Source: Diphasiastrum complanatum (Eukaryota > Streptophyta > Lycopodiopsida > Lycopodiales > Lycopodiaceae). From it: a DNA stretch of 64,000 nucleotides. The notes below the pieces were generated by a model. It saw only the letters and a list, made by a program, of their open reading frames with translations, did not search any database and was not told the origin of the DNA. Below, piece after piece: positions 54,445 through 64,000 of this stretch. The stretch's first letter is position 1. Each line of letters starts with the position of its first letter. The stretch is taken from the NCBI GenBank assembly GCA_029204225.1, contig CM055108.1, positions 21,275,644 to 21,339,643 of the forward strand, in the 5' to 3' direction. Position numbers and translations under genes: made by a program.

Positions 54445-55897
54445 TTAAACCATAACAGCAAAGAGTGGCAGGTCGAGCGGCTTCGTGAGCAGATCTGCAA
54501 TCATGTCGTCTGATTTTATATATTGGACCTGGAGCCCTCGTTTTGAGATTAAATCTCGAATGTGATGGTACTTCAGAGGTATGTGTTTTGTCTTTGAATG
54601 GAAGACAAGATCCTGGGACAGATAGATGGCACTCTGAGAGTCCATCATCATCGTGCTTGGCCCTTCTTGTGGAATCCCGATTGCCTCCAGCATCATCTGC
54701 AGCCACACTACCTCATTCGCCACCTTTGAAGCTGCGACATGTTCAGCTTCGTAAGAGGATTGAGCCACCAAGGTTTGCTTTTTGCATATCCAACTGATTG
54801 CAGCTCCGCACGCTATTGTACATCCTCCAGTAATGGACTTGCTGTCATCTTTGCAGCTCGCCCGGCTTGCATCACTGTAGTGGTGCAGCTCGAATCCTTT
54901 TTCTTCGTTTTCAGCTCTGTAGGTTAATCCCGTATTCTGGGTGCCCTTCAGACACTGTAAGATTCGTTTTGCCATTTGCCAATGTGCCATGCCAGGATTG
55001 GAAGAGAATTGGCTCAAGGCGTAAATAGAGAAAGCTAGATCGGGTTTGGTACAAATTGTGAGGTACATCAAACAACTGATTAAGTTTTGGTAGGGTATAC
55101 TTGCCATCTTCTGTTCTTCCTCTTCCGTTTTTGGGCAATCCTGCTTCGTGAGCTTGGCTCCAGCTATCATTGGTGTGGCCTTTTCCTTGCAGTCCATCAT
55201 GTGCTACTGCTTCAGCATCTTTCTGGCATATTCTGACTGACTCAAGTGCATTTCGCCCTTTGTTCGATCTCTTCTGATCTCCAGCCCGAGGCATTTTGTT
55301 GCTTCTCCAAGATCTGTGATTTCGTAGCTTTCAGAAATCTGACCCTTCGTGTCTTTTATCAGCATCAAGGAATTTCCTATCATTAGCGAATCATCCACGA
55401 AAATGTTCAGTATCACAAAATCTTTTCCTACCCTTTTTATGTAGACATTGCAGTCTGGTTGTGTAGGATTGAAGTCTAGGGATTTCAAAAGACCATCGAG
55501 CTTTTTGTACCAAGCTCGTGATGCCTGTTTCAGACCATAGATGCATCTTTGCAACCTACAAACATATTGTTGATTGTCGGGGTCTTCAAAACCTTCAGGC
55601 TGCTTCATGAAGATTTCCTCCTCTAGATCTCCGTGGAGAAAAGCTGTTTTGACATCAATCTGGTGAATTTCCAGATTGTGCTGTGTGGCGTATGCAAGGA
55701 GTAGCCTTATGCTTGTCATCTTGACCATGGGCGAATATGTGTCGAAATAATCAACACTATATCTCTGCGTGTAGCCCTTCGCGACAAGCCTTGCTTTGTA
55801 GCGACCAATGGTGCCATCTGATTTCATCTTTTTCTTGTATACCCACTTGCAATCGACTATTTTTCTGTTTTCTGGCAGTGGCTCTAATGTCTATGCC
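54445..55897 (-). pseudogene. RT and RNase H of Copia element E
   Basis: Two open frames separated by one TAG or TGA at 55,201-55,203. RT: NRKIVDCKWVYKKKMKSDGT, motif A (IHQIDVKTAFLHGDLEEEIF), and FVDD in NIFVDDSLMIGN where Copia normally has YVDD. Connection and RNase H: YQNLISCLMYLTICTKPDLA, HHYSDASRASCKDD (Ser and Arg in place of the usual DADWAG), SSYEAEHVAASKVANE, MDSQSAIYLSQ, KHIPLKYHHIRDLIS and IADLLTKPL. In DASRAS the second conserved Asp is lost. Upstream the frame ends in MRRNEA before EPLPENRK at the inversion breakpoint. Confidence 0.9.
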
Positions 55898-56830
55898 TCG
55901 TTTCGCCTCATCGACTGATTACAGCCGGATGACCATGATCTACTACTTAAAGAAGAAATCCGAAGTGTTTGATTCCTTCAAGAAGTTCATGGCATTTGCA
56001 GAGCGACACACCTCGAAAAGGATACAGATCCTCAGATCTGACAACGGAGGTGAATACAAAAGCAAAGAATTCGCAAAATTCTGCAAAGAACAGGGGATCG
56101 AACACCAGTTCACTCTTGCATACACACCAGAATACAATGGTGTTGCAAAAAGAAGAAACAGAACGCTAGTCGAAGGAGCCAGATGCATGATGGCACATGC
56201 TCAATTGCCAGGTCAGTTCTGGGCTGAGGCAATAGCTGCAACTGTACACCTGCAGAACAGATCTACAACGACAGCGCTGGAAAACAAAACACCATACGAA
56301 ATGTGGACAGGCAGAAAGCCCGATCTGTCATACGTACGAGTGTTTGGATGTGCAGCCTACAAGCACATTCCAAAAGAAAGAAGAAGCAAGCTTGATGACA
56401 AATCTGAGCAAACAATCATGGTCGGCTACTCGAACGGAACACATGTGTACAGGCTCTACAACCCAACCACGAAGAAGGTTGTTTCGATCAAATGTGAAAT
56501 TCGATGAGTCCACATTCCCTGGACTGAAAGACGAAAGAGGCCATGTGATCTTCACACTGCTGCCCATTCAAGAGGGAGATCGAGGACAAACATCAAATCA
56601 GAATGCAGAGCCACAGACTCCAGAGCAGTAGGAAGAAGAAGATCAACCCCACAAACAAGAAACGTTCGAGCAGCAACGAAACAAGCCTAGAAGATCAACA
56701 AGACAAAGAAGACCTCCAGACCGCTACTCTGACAATCTTCAATGGACCGAAGACACGCAGTTCGAATACTGCAGCTTCACTGAAGAGCCAACAACATACC
56801 AAGAAGCTATCCAGAGTCCAGAGGGAGAAT
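55898..56830 (+). pseudogene. Integrase of Copia element E, inverted
   Basis: Plus strand, opposite to the rest of E. From DYSRMTMIYYLKKKSEVFDS it continues RSDNGGEYKSKEF, then YTPEYNGVAKRRNRTLVEGA, FGCAAYKHIPKERRSKLDD and, after a frame change at about 56,495, the linker with RRSTRQRRPPDRYSD and EEPTTYQEAIQSPEGE. The first catalytic Asp region (HSDxCGP) is missing, and AERRN has become AKRRN, so the catalytic Glu is lost. The end QEAIQSPEG is exactly what should join the RT start EPLPENRK on the other strand. Confidence 0.9.
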
Positions 56831-57866
56831 TCTGCTATCAGAGTTGTTGATTATCTTGGCCTGGTAGAGGTTTCCTTCTCTGCATCCGACCATCCGCAAC
56901 TTGTTTGTCGTCTTCTCGATCATGCGGCATGTGTTGCCGTCGAACAAAACTCGAATGCCAAGATCTGCCATCTTGGAGACAGATAGCAGATCTTTTCTGA
57001 GTGAGGGTACATAGAGTGCTCCTGGCAGCTCTGCTTGGCCTGACAGTGTTCGCAGCTGTAGAGTGCCGATGCCTTTGACATCGTGTCTGCTCCCATCACC
57101 TAGAATCACTGCTCTGTTGTTTTCGAGCTCTCTGAAGTCGATCGTAACCTTCTTGTTGCAGGTTATGTGAGATGTTGCTCCTGAATCAATGACTACATCG
57201 TAGTCGTGTTCAGTATAGCTCGTGGAAGCTTCATTGAGTATCGTGAAAGCTTCGTCACCTTTATCTGCATCCTTTGATGACTCTGCAACATTAGCCTTTT
57301 CAGCTTTGTTCTTTCTTTTTGGGTTGAATCTGCAATCGTATGCAGAATGCCCTTTCTTCTTGCAGTGCATGCAAGGTATTGCTGGATTGAACTAGCACTT
57401 GTTGGCCGTATGGCCTGGTTTGTGGGAGTGATCGCAAGAAGAAGATTGTTGATTCGAGGACTTCATCTTCTCGAATCTTGGCTTATTCTTGTTCTTCTTC
57501 TTTCCTTTCGTGAAGAGAGCCTTCTCTTGATCACTGCTTCCCTCTCCTTTGTCTCTCATCAGTCTCTCATCGGCGACAAGACTGACTGCTTTCTCGAATG
57601 TCATATCTGGTAGACTCAGTATGAGCATTTTGAGCGTCTGATAGGACATTGTTAGAGATTTCATGAAGTACATCAGCTGCTGTGGTGCTGGGACCTGGTG
57701 CTCCTGTCCTGATGCAGCGAGCTGAGCAAAGATCGTTCTGATCTTCTCAACGTCCTGATCCAACTGGTTGCCATCCCATCGTATGGATTGCAGCTGATTG
57801 TGAAGGTGCATGACTGAAGCTGCAATCCTCACTTCATACTTCTGCTTGCTCTCCTCTTGAGACTCT
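56827..57866 (-). pseudogene. gag and protease of Copia element E
   Basis: Two frames. gag (57,832-57,392): VMHLHNQLQSIRWDGNQLDQ, QQLMYFMKSLTMSYQTLKM, KGKKKNKNKPRF, with zinc knuckle CDHSHKPGHTANKC where the second Cys is His. The second frame (57,370-56,807) begins with another knuckle (HCKKKGHSAYDC), then protease DYDVVIDSGATSHITCN, GDGSRHDVKGIGTLQL and the pre-integrase start CREGNLYQAKIINNSDS. It ends at the inversion breakpoint. The gag N-terminus is cut at about 57,866 by Gypsy F sequence. Confidence 0.88.
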
Positions 57867-58512
57867 GCAGGGCCATGACTAGGCCACAGGCCTACCCTCT
57901 TACATCATAACTGTTGCCACAACGTCAACATTTGTCAACCCAAATGGCATCACAAGGTACTTATAGTGACCGAACTGAGTTTTGAAGGCAGTCTTGTGTA
58001 CATCCTTTACACGAACTCTAACCTGATGGTATCCACTCTTTAGGTCTATTTTATTGAATACAGTGGCCCCTGGCAAGGCATCAAGCAGATCATTCATACG
58101 TGGCATAGAATATCGATGTTTAACCGTAATCTTGTTTAAACCTTGATCCGTCCATTTTTACAGGAATGATCGGAGAGGCAAAAGGGGAATAACTTGGTCA
58201 TATCTACCCTTTGGCAAGATAATGATCGATCATCTATCTCACTTCCTCTTCCTCCTTAAGACTCATTCTGTAAGGACGTCTGTTGACAGGACATGATCTG
58301 GGTATTAATTCAATCTTATGTTCAACATTTCTTTTAGGAGGTAAAATATATGAAAGATCATCTATGAACACATCTGAAAACTCTCTCCTATTCTCTTGAT
58401 CCAAATTGGCAATAGTACTGGTTTGCACACACTGCATGCTACTCTGACTAGTATTAGTAGACATATCAAGTAGAAAGCAAACACACATGTACTCACAATG
58501 GATCCTACGCAA
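57867..58512 (-). pseudogene. RT N-terminus of Gypsy F
   Basis: Minus strand: EFSDVFIDDLSYILPPKRNV then VNRRPYRMSLKEEEEVR, a stop, [17 protein letters not shown] and, in a third frame, [20 protein letters not shown] and [12 protein letters not shown] up to [11 protein letters not shown]. The frame then loses homology at about 57,945. This is a Ty3/Gypsy RT from fingers to the start of the palm; YxDD, RNase H and integrase are absent. Element E sits where they should follow. Confidence 0.83.
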
Positions 58513-59680
58513 CTAAATAGCATAACAATAAGAGAAGTGTTAGGAAATTGATACCCTTGGCGAGCTGACTTTGACAAAAGTGCTGGTGGAGTTGTGTCCA
58601 CTCTCTTGACCACCGAAACATTCATGAGGTGTGGAACATCTGGATTGGCTTCTTGCTTGAGCTCTTCCATTGTTGTAGGGTCATCACCCTGGTTCATCTG
58701 GTCCACCTAAAGATTGTATGTGGTCCGTATCAAGTTCCATGGACATTCTTTCCACCTATGCTGCCCCAAACATCCAAACCAGAGGTTCTCCCTCTTTGCA
58801 CGTTCTTGGTCCTGAGGCGACAACATCGAAGGACGCTGACCCTTTTGGGCACTGGGCTGTCCATACAACCCTTTGCCTTCGGGGGCCCTTGCACCCTTTC
58901 CCTTTTGGTCACCCCGAGCTTGCCACTGACTAGTTTGACATGCAAACTTTTTCTTTTTGTCCCATTTGCCCTTGCATCCCCAAGGCTTCGGGAATCTTTT
59001 TCCATCTTCATAATACAAAGCAATCTGTATGGCTCCCCACAAATCATGAGATTGCTCCTTTCGGACAAAAGGGCGAATACACTTTCGAAGTCCCTCCACA
59101 AAGTGAAATACTTGCGTGTACATAGGAACTTCCCGAGGAATGCATAACAAAGCCTCTCGGTACTTGTCTGCATAATCCTGCACGCTCAAGTTACCCTACT
59201 TCAAATTGCTGCATGGCTCTATTATTTTCATCCATAGGCACCCAATTTTGCATAAACATTTGACGGAATGCTTCCCATGTGGTTGGAACTAGGTCATCCT
59301 TTTCCACCTTCCTTCACCACCTTTGTGCTGACTCTTGAGTTTCATCGTCTATGCCATACATCTTGAATGCTTTCTCCCATTTTTGCAGTCAATTTTCAAC
59401 ATCTATGGTCCTCATAGATACTGCTCCAGTGAACTTCAGAGGTTTCAGATCCTTGATAGTAGGTAGCCTCCTCTTTCAAAACCCCAACTTAGCTTCATGG
59501 CCCGTTGACAATGTCCTTTCTGCTTCCATAGCCGTACCACTGACTCTCTCAGGAACACTAGCCCCTTCACCTTTGAGTTGCTCCAAAATCAGCTTAAGAG
59601 TGGCTGCGATAACATCCACCTTGGAACATACTGCATCTAATCTCTATGAATCCTGACTGGTGTTGCTTGCGGATGCCATA
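58513..59680 (-). pseudogene. gag of Gypsy F
   Basis: Starts at MASASNTSQDS (about 59,680) with a stop soon after, then VIAATLKLILEQLKGEG, LKPLKFTGAVSMRTIDVEN, FKMYGIDDETQESAQRW and TWEAFRQMFMQNWVPMDENN, the Gypsy capsid core. The second part is in another frame (MSVQDYADKYREALLCIPRE, VFHFVEGLRKCIRPFVRKEQ) followed by a basic linker and a degraded knuckle (CLGQHRWKECP, first Cys region changed to FGC). A protease is not recognisable between gag and RT. Confidence 0.82.
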
Positions 59681-60289
59681 GTAGAAGAATAGATAGCAAA
59701 AGCAAAGTAGTGCACAAAAAACTATGCAAAATCAAACAGCTAAAGTTCTTGAAAGAAAGCACGAACAAGCTATCAAAACCTCAAATCACTATATAGACAA
59801 AATACCTTGAATTCCTAGAAGAACTGGATAGAATAGACATCCTACATCCAAATTCTAACTACACATAGACTCTTTCTCCAAAAATCAGCAAACTAGGGTT
59901 TCAAACTGACAATTGGCAAAAAGCAAGGGATGATCACCGAATCGAAAGCCGAAAAGCCCTACCCTATAGCGGCCTACCACATAAAGCCTATTGCAACTAA
60001 CAAATATGAAAGATATTGAGTATTGAAGAAGTTACAAACAGATTCACAAATCCTATGTGGGCTGGATTTTCACAAAAGCACAGAGAATAATCAAGCCACG
60101 TAGTAGAAGATGCTTAAAGGCTGCCAGAAGATTAGGAATCCACCATAGGGCTTCAATCTGCTATTTTATGGGCTCCGAATCTGGCAACAGATCACCTACA
60201 GTAGGGTCTGGCTCTCCAAGGTTGCACCAACCCCAATTGAAGATGCCAAATCCCACACAAGTCTCGAAAGCAACTGCTCTAATACCAAA
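59681..60289 (-). other. Leader and primer-binding site of Gypsy F
   Basis: The PBS on the minus strand reads TTTGGTATTAGAGC at 60,276-60,289, one base different from TGGTATCAGAGC. The 590-bp leader carries no identifiable ORF on the sense strand. Confidence 0.75.
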
Positions 60290-60907
60290 TGTTGCACACA
60301 AGCTCACAAAACCCTAAGTAAATACACAGAATCACTCAGCAAATTCGTCACTTCATTAATCTCAAGCAAATGTACACATAGATCAACAAGCAACCATGAG
60401 ACCTGTGCTTCAAGTCTCCTCCCAACCATAGCTGCATAGGAATCCGATCGAGAATGCCTGACAAGGCTCACACTATATCCCCTCAAAGCACCCCTTAACT
60501 ATGACACATCTCGTGACGTCGACACATGGCAAACTCCATGCACAGTCGACACTTGCCACTTGGCTGTACCCTGACACATACACAAGCTAGTAGGTGGACT
60601 GTTTGACACGTGTCACTCATACATTGGACCAAGTGTCCCAATGAGCATATGACACGTCTATTAACCCGTCCGACAAGTGTCACTCTTGCACTGGACCAAG
60701 TGTCCCAGTGAGCATATGACGTGTCAAGTCGACCGGTCAACCCTTCCTACTTTTTAGTTGGTCAATCCAGTAGACTCTCATGGGACCCAATTTTTGCTAT
60801 CTCGGAATTAGTCACTAATTGATGTTTACATTGCAATTTACAATTGTCTCCACAGGCTGGTGACTTAGCCATTACAATTTAATAAATACAATTTACAATT
60901 TACATTG
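60290..60907 (-). repeat. 5' LTR of Gypsy F, interrupted by element H
   Basis: Begins TGTTGCACACAAGCTCAC directly after the PBS. Between 60,605 and 60,720 a 67-bp unit is repeated twice (gacac/aagtgtcactc ... ggaccaagtgtcc ... gagcatatgac). The homology to the 3' LTR copy stops at ...atttacat (60,907); the last 25 or so bases seen at 50,952-50,978 are missing because another LTR starts here. Confidence 0.82.
60605..60720. promoter_or_regulatory. Direct repeats with G-box in the F LTR
   Basis: The first copy starts with the palindrome GACACGTGTC (60,605-60,614), containing the G-box CACGTG; the second copy has lost it (gacaagtgtc). A TGACGTC word lies at about 60,515. Such words bind bZIP or bHLH factors in plants, and repeated units in LTRs are often enhancers, but function here is inferred. 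Confidence 0.45.
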
Positions 60908-61199
60908 TTACACTTGCTACTCATTTCTTCTATTGCAACTTTTTAGTTGGTATGGTACTTCTTGCAAGAGCTAACTTTTTACACAACATCTTGGATAGCA
61001 TGGCTCGCTTTTCACTTCCCTTGAGAGGTTCATTTCTCAAAGCAACATAGTTGTGTCGAACCGTGGTTCGTTCAAAGAATTGCGGTTCGAACTGCCCAAT
61101 TTGAACCGTTTTTTTGGTTCAAATCAAAAAAAAAAAACTTAATTTTGTTTAGAAAAAATGGTTTGAACCGTTATTTTATTTTATTTTATTTTATTTTTT

Positions 61200-61275
<76 letters not shown>

Positions 61276-61518
61276 TTGAGGGTTTTTTTTCAAGTGTTTC
61301 ATTATAGTGGTCATTTGTGCTTCTATTACAAGTTTGGGGCCTTCCTTACCAAATTGGGCCTTACAACCATTATTACAATTCCGCTATTTACAAATATAGC
61401 GAGGTTGTTCGAGCCACTTTATTAACTGTCTTAATGACTAGTTCTAAGCTAATTTAGCTCCATGGCCATATTTGGCAATTCACTAATGGGCTCATGGGCT
61501 AAAATTACATACAACACA
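60908..61518 (-). repeat. 3' LTR of Copia element H
   Basis: Starts TGTTACACTTGC and ends CATACAACACA on the plus strand, giving canonical ends. Its right end is fixed by the adjacent polypurine tract, its left end by the point where F LTR homology stops. It contains a TTTTA repeat at 61,172-61,197 and a (GA)n run of about 35 units at 61,203-61,273. A second copy would lie beyond the window. Confidence 0.75.
61203..61273. repeat. (GA)n microsatellite inside an LTR
   Basis: About 35 GA units, directly after a run of TTTTA units. Confidence 0.97.
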
Positions 61519-61536
61519 TGACTCTCCCCCTACTTT
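61519..61536 (-). promoter_or_regulatory. Polypurine tract of element H
   Basis: Minus strand AAAGTAGGGGGAGAGTCA immediately before the LTR. Confidence 0.75.
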
Positions 61537-61850
61537 AAGCATTTTTGCCGTAAAAAATGAAGGTCATGTAGTCCTTTGTTGAGTGCCATGTTTCGTAAGA
61601 CCTTTGGGGGAAGTCGAGAAATATTTGGCCACCTTAAGTAAGAAACATCTTTCCACGTATTATTCTCATAAATGGCCATCTTTTGTTCGTCAGATTTCAC
61701 TGCCTCAAGTTCAACTTTTAGCTTGTTGTTATAGAACAAGGTTGCAACGGAATTTCTTTGGAAAACCTTTAATCTACAAACTGATCCCATAGATTTGATA
61801 AGATCACTGAAGAAGATATTGATGAAACACAGGAAAGCCTCAAGTTGCAT
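61530..61850 (-). CDS. Unrecognised open frame in element H, near the PPT
   Basis: A 106-codon frame on the element's sense strand with no motif I know. It contains a charged segment (KLKVELEAVKSDEQKMAIYE) and a Trp-rich one (NNTWKDVSYLRWPNIS). It overlaps the polypurine tract at its end. It is not RNase H: the usual C-terminal Copia motifs (KHIxxxYHxxR, ADIxTK) are absent. Could be part of the same captured sequence as the next entry or chance. Confidence 0.35.
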   Translation of the reverse strand: MQLEAFLCFINIFFSDLIKSMGSVCRLKVFQRNSVATLFYNNKLKVELEAVKSDEQKMAIYENNTWKDVSYLRWPNISRLPPKVLRNMALNKGLHDLHFLRQKCLK

Positions 61851-61931
61851 TAGTTTTGCATGGGTTGGTAGGTTCCAAGCAACATAACATTCGTTAGTCT
61901 TCTTCCTCAGTATCTCCTTTGATTGGATAGG

Positions 61932-62576
61932 CTATCCAATTCCAGATACATCTTTTCTTGTCCCTGCATCCGGTGTTGTTGCCTTATGCATTGCTCCTTG
62001 ATGTAGCATCACAATATCCTTTTGTAACTCCAAAGCGTTGATTAAAGCAATGATTTCATCCAAGTTATCTGATTGAGCATTGCAGTTTCGTCTTGTCAAA
62101 TCAGTTTGAGCTAGATTGGTAGCATTATCTCGCTGAAGATGGATGGCCATAGGTCCATTGATTTCCTCTGTGAGTGAAGCGATGGATACATTTCTTGATA
62201 AATCAAAATAGTAATGCTCCAAATTAATTGATTCATTGTCCAGATTTGGCCACATTCTAGTCATTTCCAACTCATCATTCTGTTCAAAAAGAGCGTTATT
62301 ATGCTGGAATCTAAACAACTCATATTCATTTTGTTGTAAGCAGTGATTATCTTCAGTTTGATCCCCAAAGATAAATTTGTCATATATACAATGATAGTCG
62401 ATCATATCATTAAGCCCTGAAACTCTCGGATCAGTAATCTGAAAGGATATACCATGAGCTGCCTCTTGTTGATGTTGAGACTCAATTGGATGATTGAGAG
62501 ACACATGCTGTGATTCTTTGATTCCTTTCAATCCTTCATCCGTTGAAGAATGTTCCTCTAACATACTTTTGTTCAA
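61932..62576 (-). CDS. Unrecognised acidic 214-codon open frame in element H
   Basis: Open from a non-ATG codon at 62,576; the first ATG is four codons later, giving MLEEHSSTDEGLKGIKESQ. Composition is strongly polar and acidic, rich in Asn, Gln, His and Glu (YDKFIFGDQTEDNHCLQQNE, MTRMWPNLDNESINLEHYYF). No retroviral motif, zinc finger or membrane segment is visible. It lies between gag and PPT on the sense strand, where protease, integrase and RT should be. Its length without stops is unusual for this AT-rich DNA. Most likely a piece of host coding sequence carried by the element, or an accessory ORF; function unknown. Confidence 0.45.
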   Translation of the reverse strand: MNKSMLEEHSSTDEGLKGIKESQHVSLNHPIESQHQQEAAHGISFQITDPRVSGLNDMIDYHCIYDKFIFGDQTEDNHCLQQNEYELFRFQHNNALFEQNDELEMTRMWPNLDNESINLEHYYFDLSRNVSIASLTEEINGPMAIHLQRDNATNLAQTDLTRRNCNAQSDNLDEIIALINALELQKDIVMLHQGAMHKATTPDAGTRKDVSGIG

Positions 62577-62577
62577 A

Positions 62578-62775
62578 TCAACACTTTGGTGAGCTTAAAG
62601 TTGGCATGTTGACAGTTCTGGGGAGTTTTGCTGATGAAGAGTTGAACACTGGCGTAAGAATTTCTTCTTGATGAGACTCCAATTTGATCCGTAGATGCAT
62701 CGTTTGTTGTCTTATCCTTAGTGCTGCAAAATCAGGGTGGCCTAGAGCATGAAAAAACACGATTCTAGACACCAA
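62578..62775 (-). CDS. Unrecognised 65-codon open frame in element H
   Basis: Lies directly upstream of the 214-codon frame, in a different phase (its TGA is at 62,578-62,580). HPDFAALRIRQQTMHLRIKL is its most distinctive part. It may be the 5' part of the same captured sequence separated by a single frameshift. Confidence 0.35.
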   Translation of the reverse strand: MVSRIVFFHALGHPDFAALRIRQQTMHLRIKLESHQEEILTPVFNSSSAKLPRTVNMPTLSSPKC

Positions 62776-62844
62776 AGTTTAGCGGAAGCTTGAGGATCTT
62801 GGATCTAATAATAATAAGCCCACAAGTTGCCTTGAGGCTTAAAA

Positions 62845-62988
62845 GACCACATGCAATTAACATGCATTGACATGCAAGAACGTTTAAGCAACATGCAAGC
62901 TCGTGCAACAACATGCAAGAGCATGCACTGACCATGCAAGGTCTAGGAGCTCCTACAGGACTTCATGCAAGAACATGCAAGCATAAAA
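62845..62988. repeat. CATGCAA-rich array in element H
   Basis: CATGCA occurs about ten times in 140 bp as acatgcaag, acatgcaat or gcatgcac with irregular spacing. It resembles the array at 51.1-51.3 kb but without a fixed unit. Confidence 0.8.
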
Positions 62989-64000
62989 TCACTTTGAAGC
63001 TTGATGAAAAAAGATCTTGAGCAATCGGCTGTTTGGAGACATCTGATCCAGATCTGTATGTGGCTGTGGCAGCAAGCTAGAAGATTCAACAAGATCATCA
63101 AAATGCACAATGGGAGACAAATTCATAGGCACATAAATAGACACTGATTTCTCAGTGTCATTCTGCATGCACTTGGTGGAGGTTTGTGCAATATAGGCAC
63201 AGTTGTATTCAGGTTCATGATGATAAGAACATTCGGGCTTCTCATCTGGAAAGCTCTTTCCTGGTTGTCTGCTTTTATCAGCTACATCTATAACTGCACG
63301 TGTTTCTGTTTCTTGTTGTTTACCTTTGAAAGCATTTTTGAAGCTATCTTGTGGCCTCTTGTCACAAAATGCAGCTGCATGTCCTGTCTTCTTACAAAAT
63401 CTACAAGAGATATAAGGATTGCAGAAATAGGAATTTTTAGAATGTCCAACTTTACCACAGTGTTGACATTTGTTGTCCTTGCCCTTGCCTTTCTGTTTGT
63501 TGTTCTGCTTTTGGCCTGCATAATATGCCTGGTGTAGAGAATCCTCCTTTTGCTTGGATCCTTTAGCTTTAGCTGTGTCATCATGAATATGGAACTCCTC
63601 TTCTCTCATCAGCTCCTCTCGAAGTAAAGCTACTTTAGCTTTTTCATAAGTCGTATCTGCCTGCATGGTGATGGATGTCTTGAAATTCCTGTAAGAGATT
63701 GGAAGACCTCTCAACAAGATAATTAGCTTTTTCTTTTCCGGAATTGCATGCTCAGTTCCTGCAAATTCTAAATGAAGAAACAACTTTTCCAAAGACTCAA
63801 TGTAATCACTTACAGGATCTTCTCCTGTCCATCTATGAGCATAAAGTTGATCAGTGAAAAAACAGATGTCTTGAAGAGCAGGATGTCAAAATCTGTCCTG
63901 ATAGCATCAATAAGATCAGAAGCTTTATTCATACTTGGATATGCAAGTCTTATCTTCAAGGATAGAGATAAGCCTATTATGCCAATAGCTTTGCTATTAG
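62989..64000 (-). pseudogene. gag of Copia element H, cut by the window edge
   Basis: From 63,792 the frame is open for 267 codons: LRGLPISYRNFKTSITMQA (UBN2 end), YEKAKVALLREELMREEEF, a Lys/Gln-rich linker, then two zinc knuckles. The first is abnormal (CQHCGKVGHSKNSYFC, six residues between His and the last Cys); the second is regular (CRFCKKTGHAAAFC). After it comes about 100 residues of non-viral-looking tail and a stop at 62,989. Upstream, 63,793-64,000 continues the gag in another frame (YPSMNKASDLIDAIRTDFD). No protease DSGA follows. Confidence 0.83.

Overview
The window looks like intergenic DNA from a large, repeat-rich land-plant nuclear genome. It is AT-rich, has few CpGs in most places, holds long (TC)n, (GA)n, (AT)n and (TG)n microsatellites, and is filled with broken LTR retrotransposons of plant Ty1/Copia and Ty3/Gypsy type whose primer-binding sites match initiator tRNA-Met. 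I cannot tell from the sequence whether it is a fern, gymnosperm or angiosperm. No complete, clearly functional host gene is visible.

Layout. 0-1.3 kb: Copia gag-protease remnant (-). 1.3-6.4 kb: unassigned DNA with a perfect 71-bp tandem duplication and a fragment of an unrecognised protein family (4.7-5.1 kb). 6.4-6.9 kb: Copia gag (+). 7.19-10.57 kb: a deletion-derived Copia element (called A here) whose protease/pre-integrase is fused in frame to the C-terminal half of RT and to RNase H. 10.57-12 kb: gag, PBS and LTR of another Copia family (the E family). 12.28-16.6 kb: a gag-protease-only Gypsy element with two LTRs, sitting inside the gag gene of a Copia element (J). 16.5-21.2 kb: decayed DNA with a chromodomain-bearing Gypsy tail and a Copia RNase H tail. 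21.3-29.5 kb: Copia element G, whose 5' LTR is split by the complete Copia element B (22,100-27,301). B has unusual AGTTAA/TTAACT termini, and its target site is confirmed by an uninterrupted copy of the same LTR at 29.05 kb. 29.8-32 kb: Gypsy pol (+) lacking the RT palm.

32.4-41.5 kb is the least ordinary part. It holds an unrecognised gene related to the 4.7-kb fragment, a Copia gag-protease remnant, a decayed intron-containing gene with the motif order of a beta-class amino DNA methyltransferase (36.1-38.0 kb), an inverted LTR end joined to Copia RT, and a second unrecognised coiled-coil gene (39.7-41.5 kb). 42-47.7 kb has no transposon proteins and contains CpG-richer DNA that resembles a host 5' region.

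47.7-64 kb is a stack of minus-strand elements. Copia C (close relative of B, 5'-truncated) abuts the 3' LTR of Gypsy F. Inside F lie Copia D (open gag-protease-integrase frame, rest of pol deleted) and Copia E, whose integrase block is inverted relative to its own gag-protease and RT-RNase H. F's 5' LTR is interrupted by the LTR of Copia H, whose gag is followed not by pol but by two open frames of unknown origin.

The genes do not form a pathway; what can be read is a history of insertions, deletions and recombination. The best candidates for something new are the methyltransferase-like pseudogene, the two unrecognised protein families, the non-canonical LTR termini of B and C, the inverted integrase in E, and the possible host-derived frames in H.
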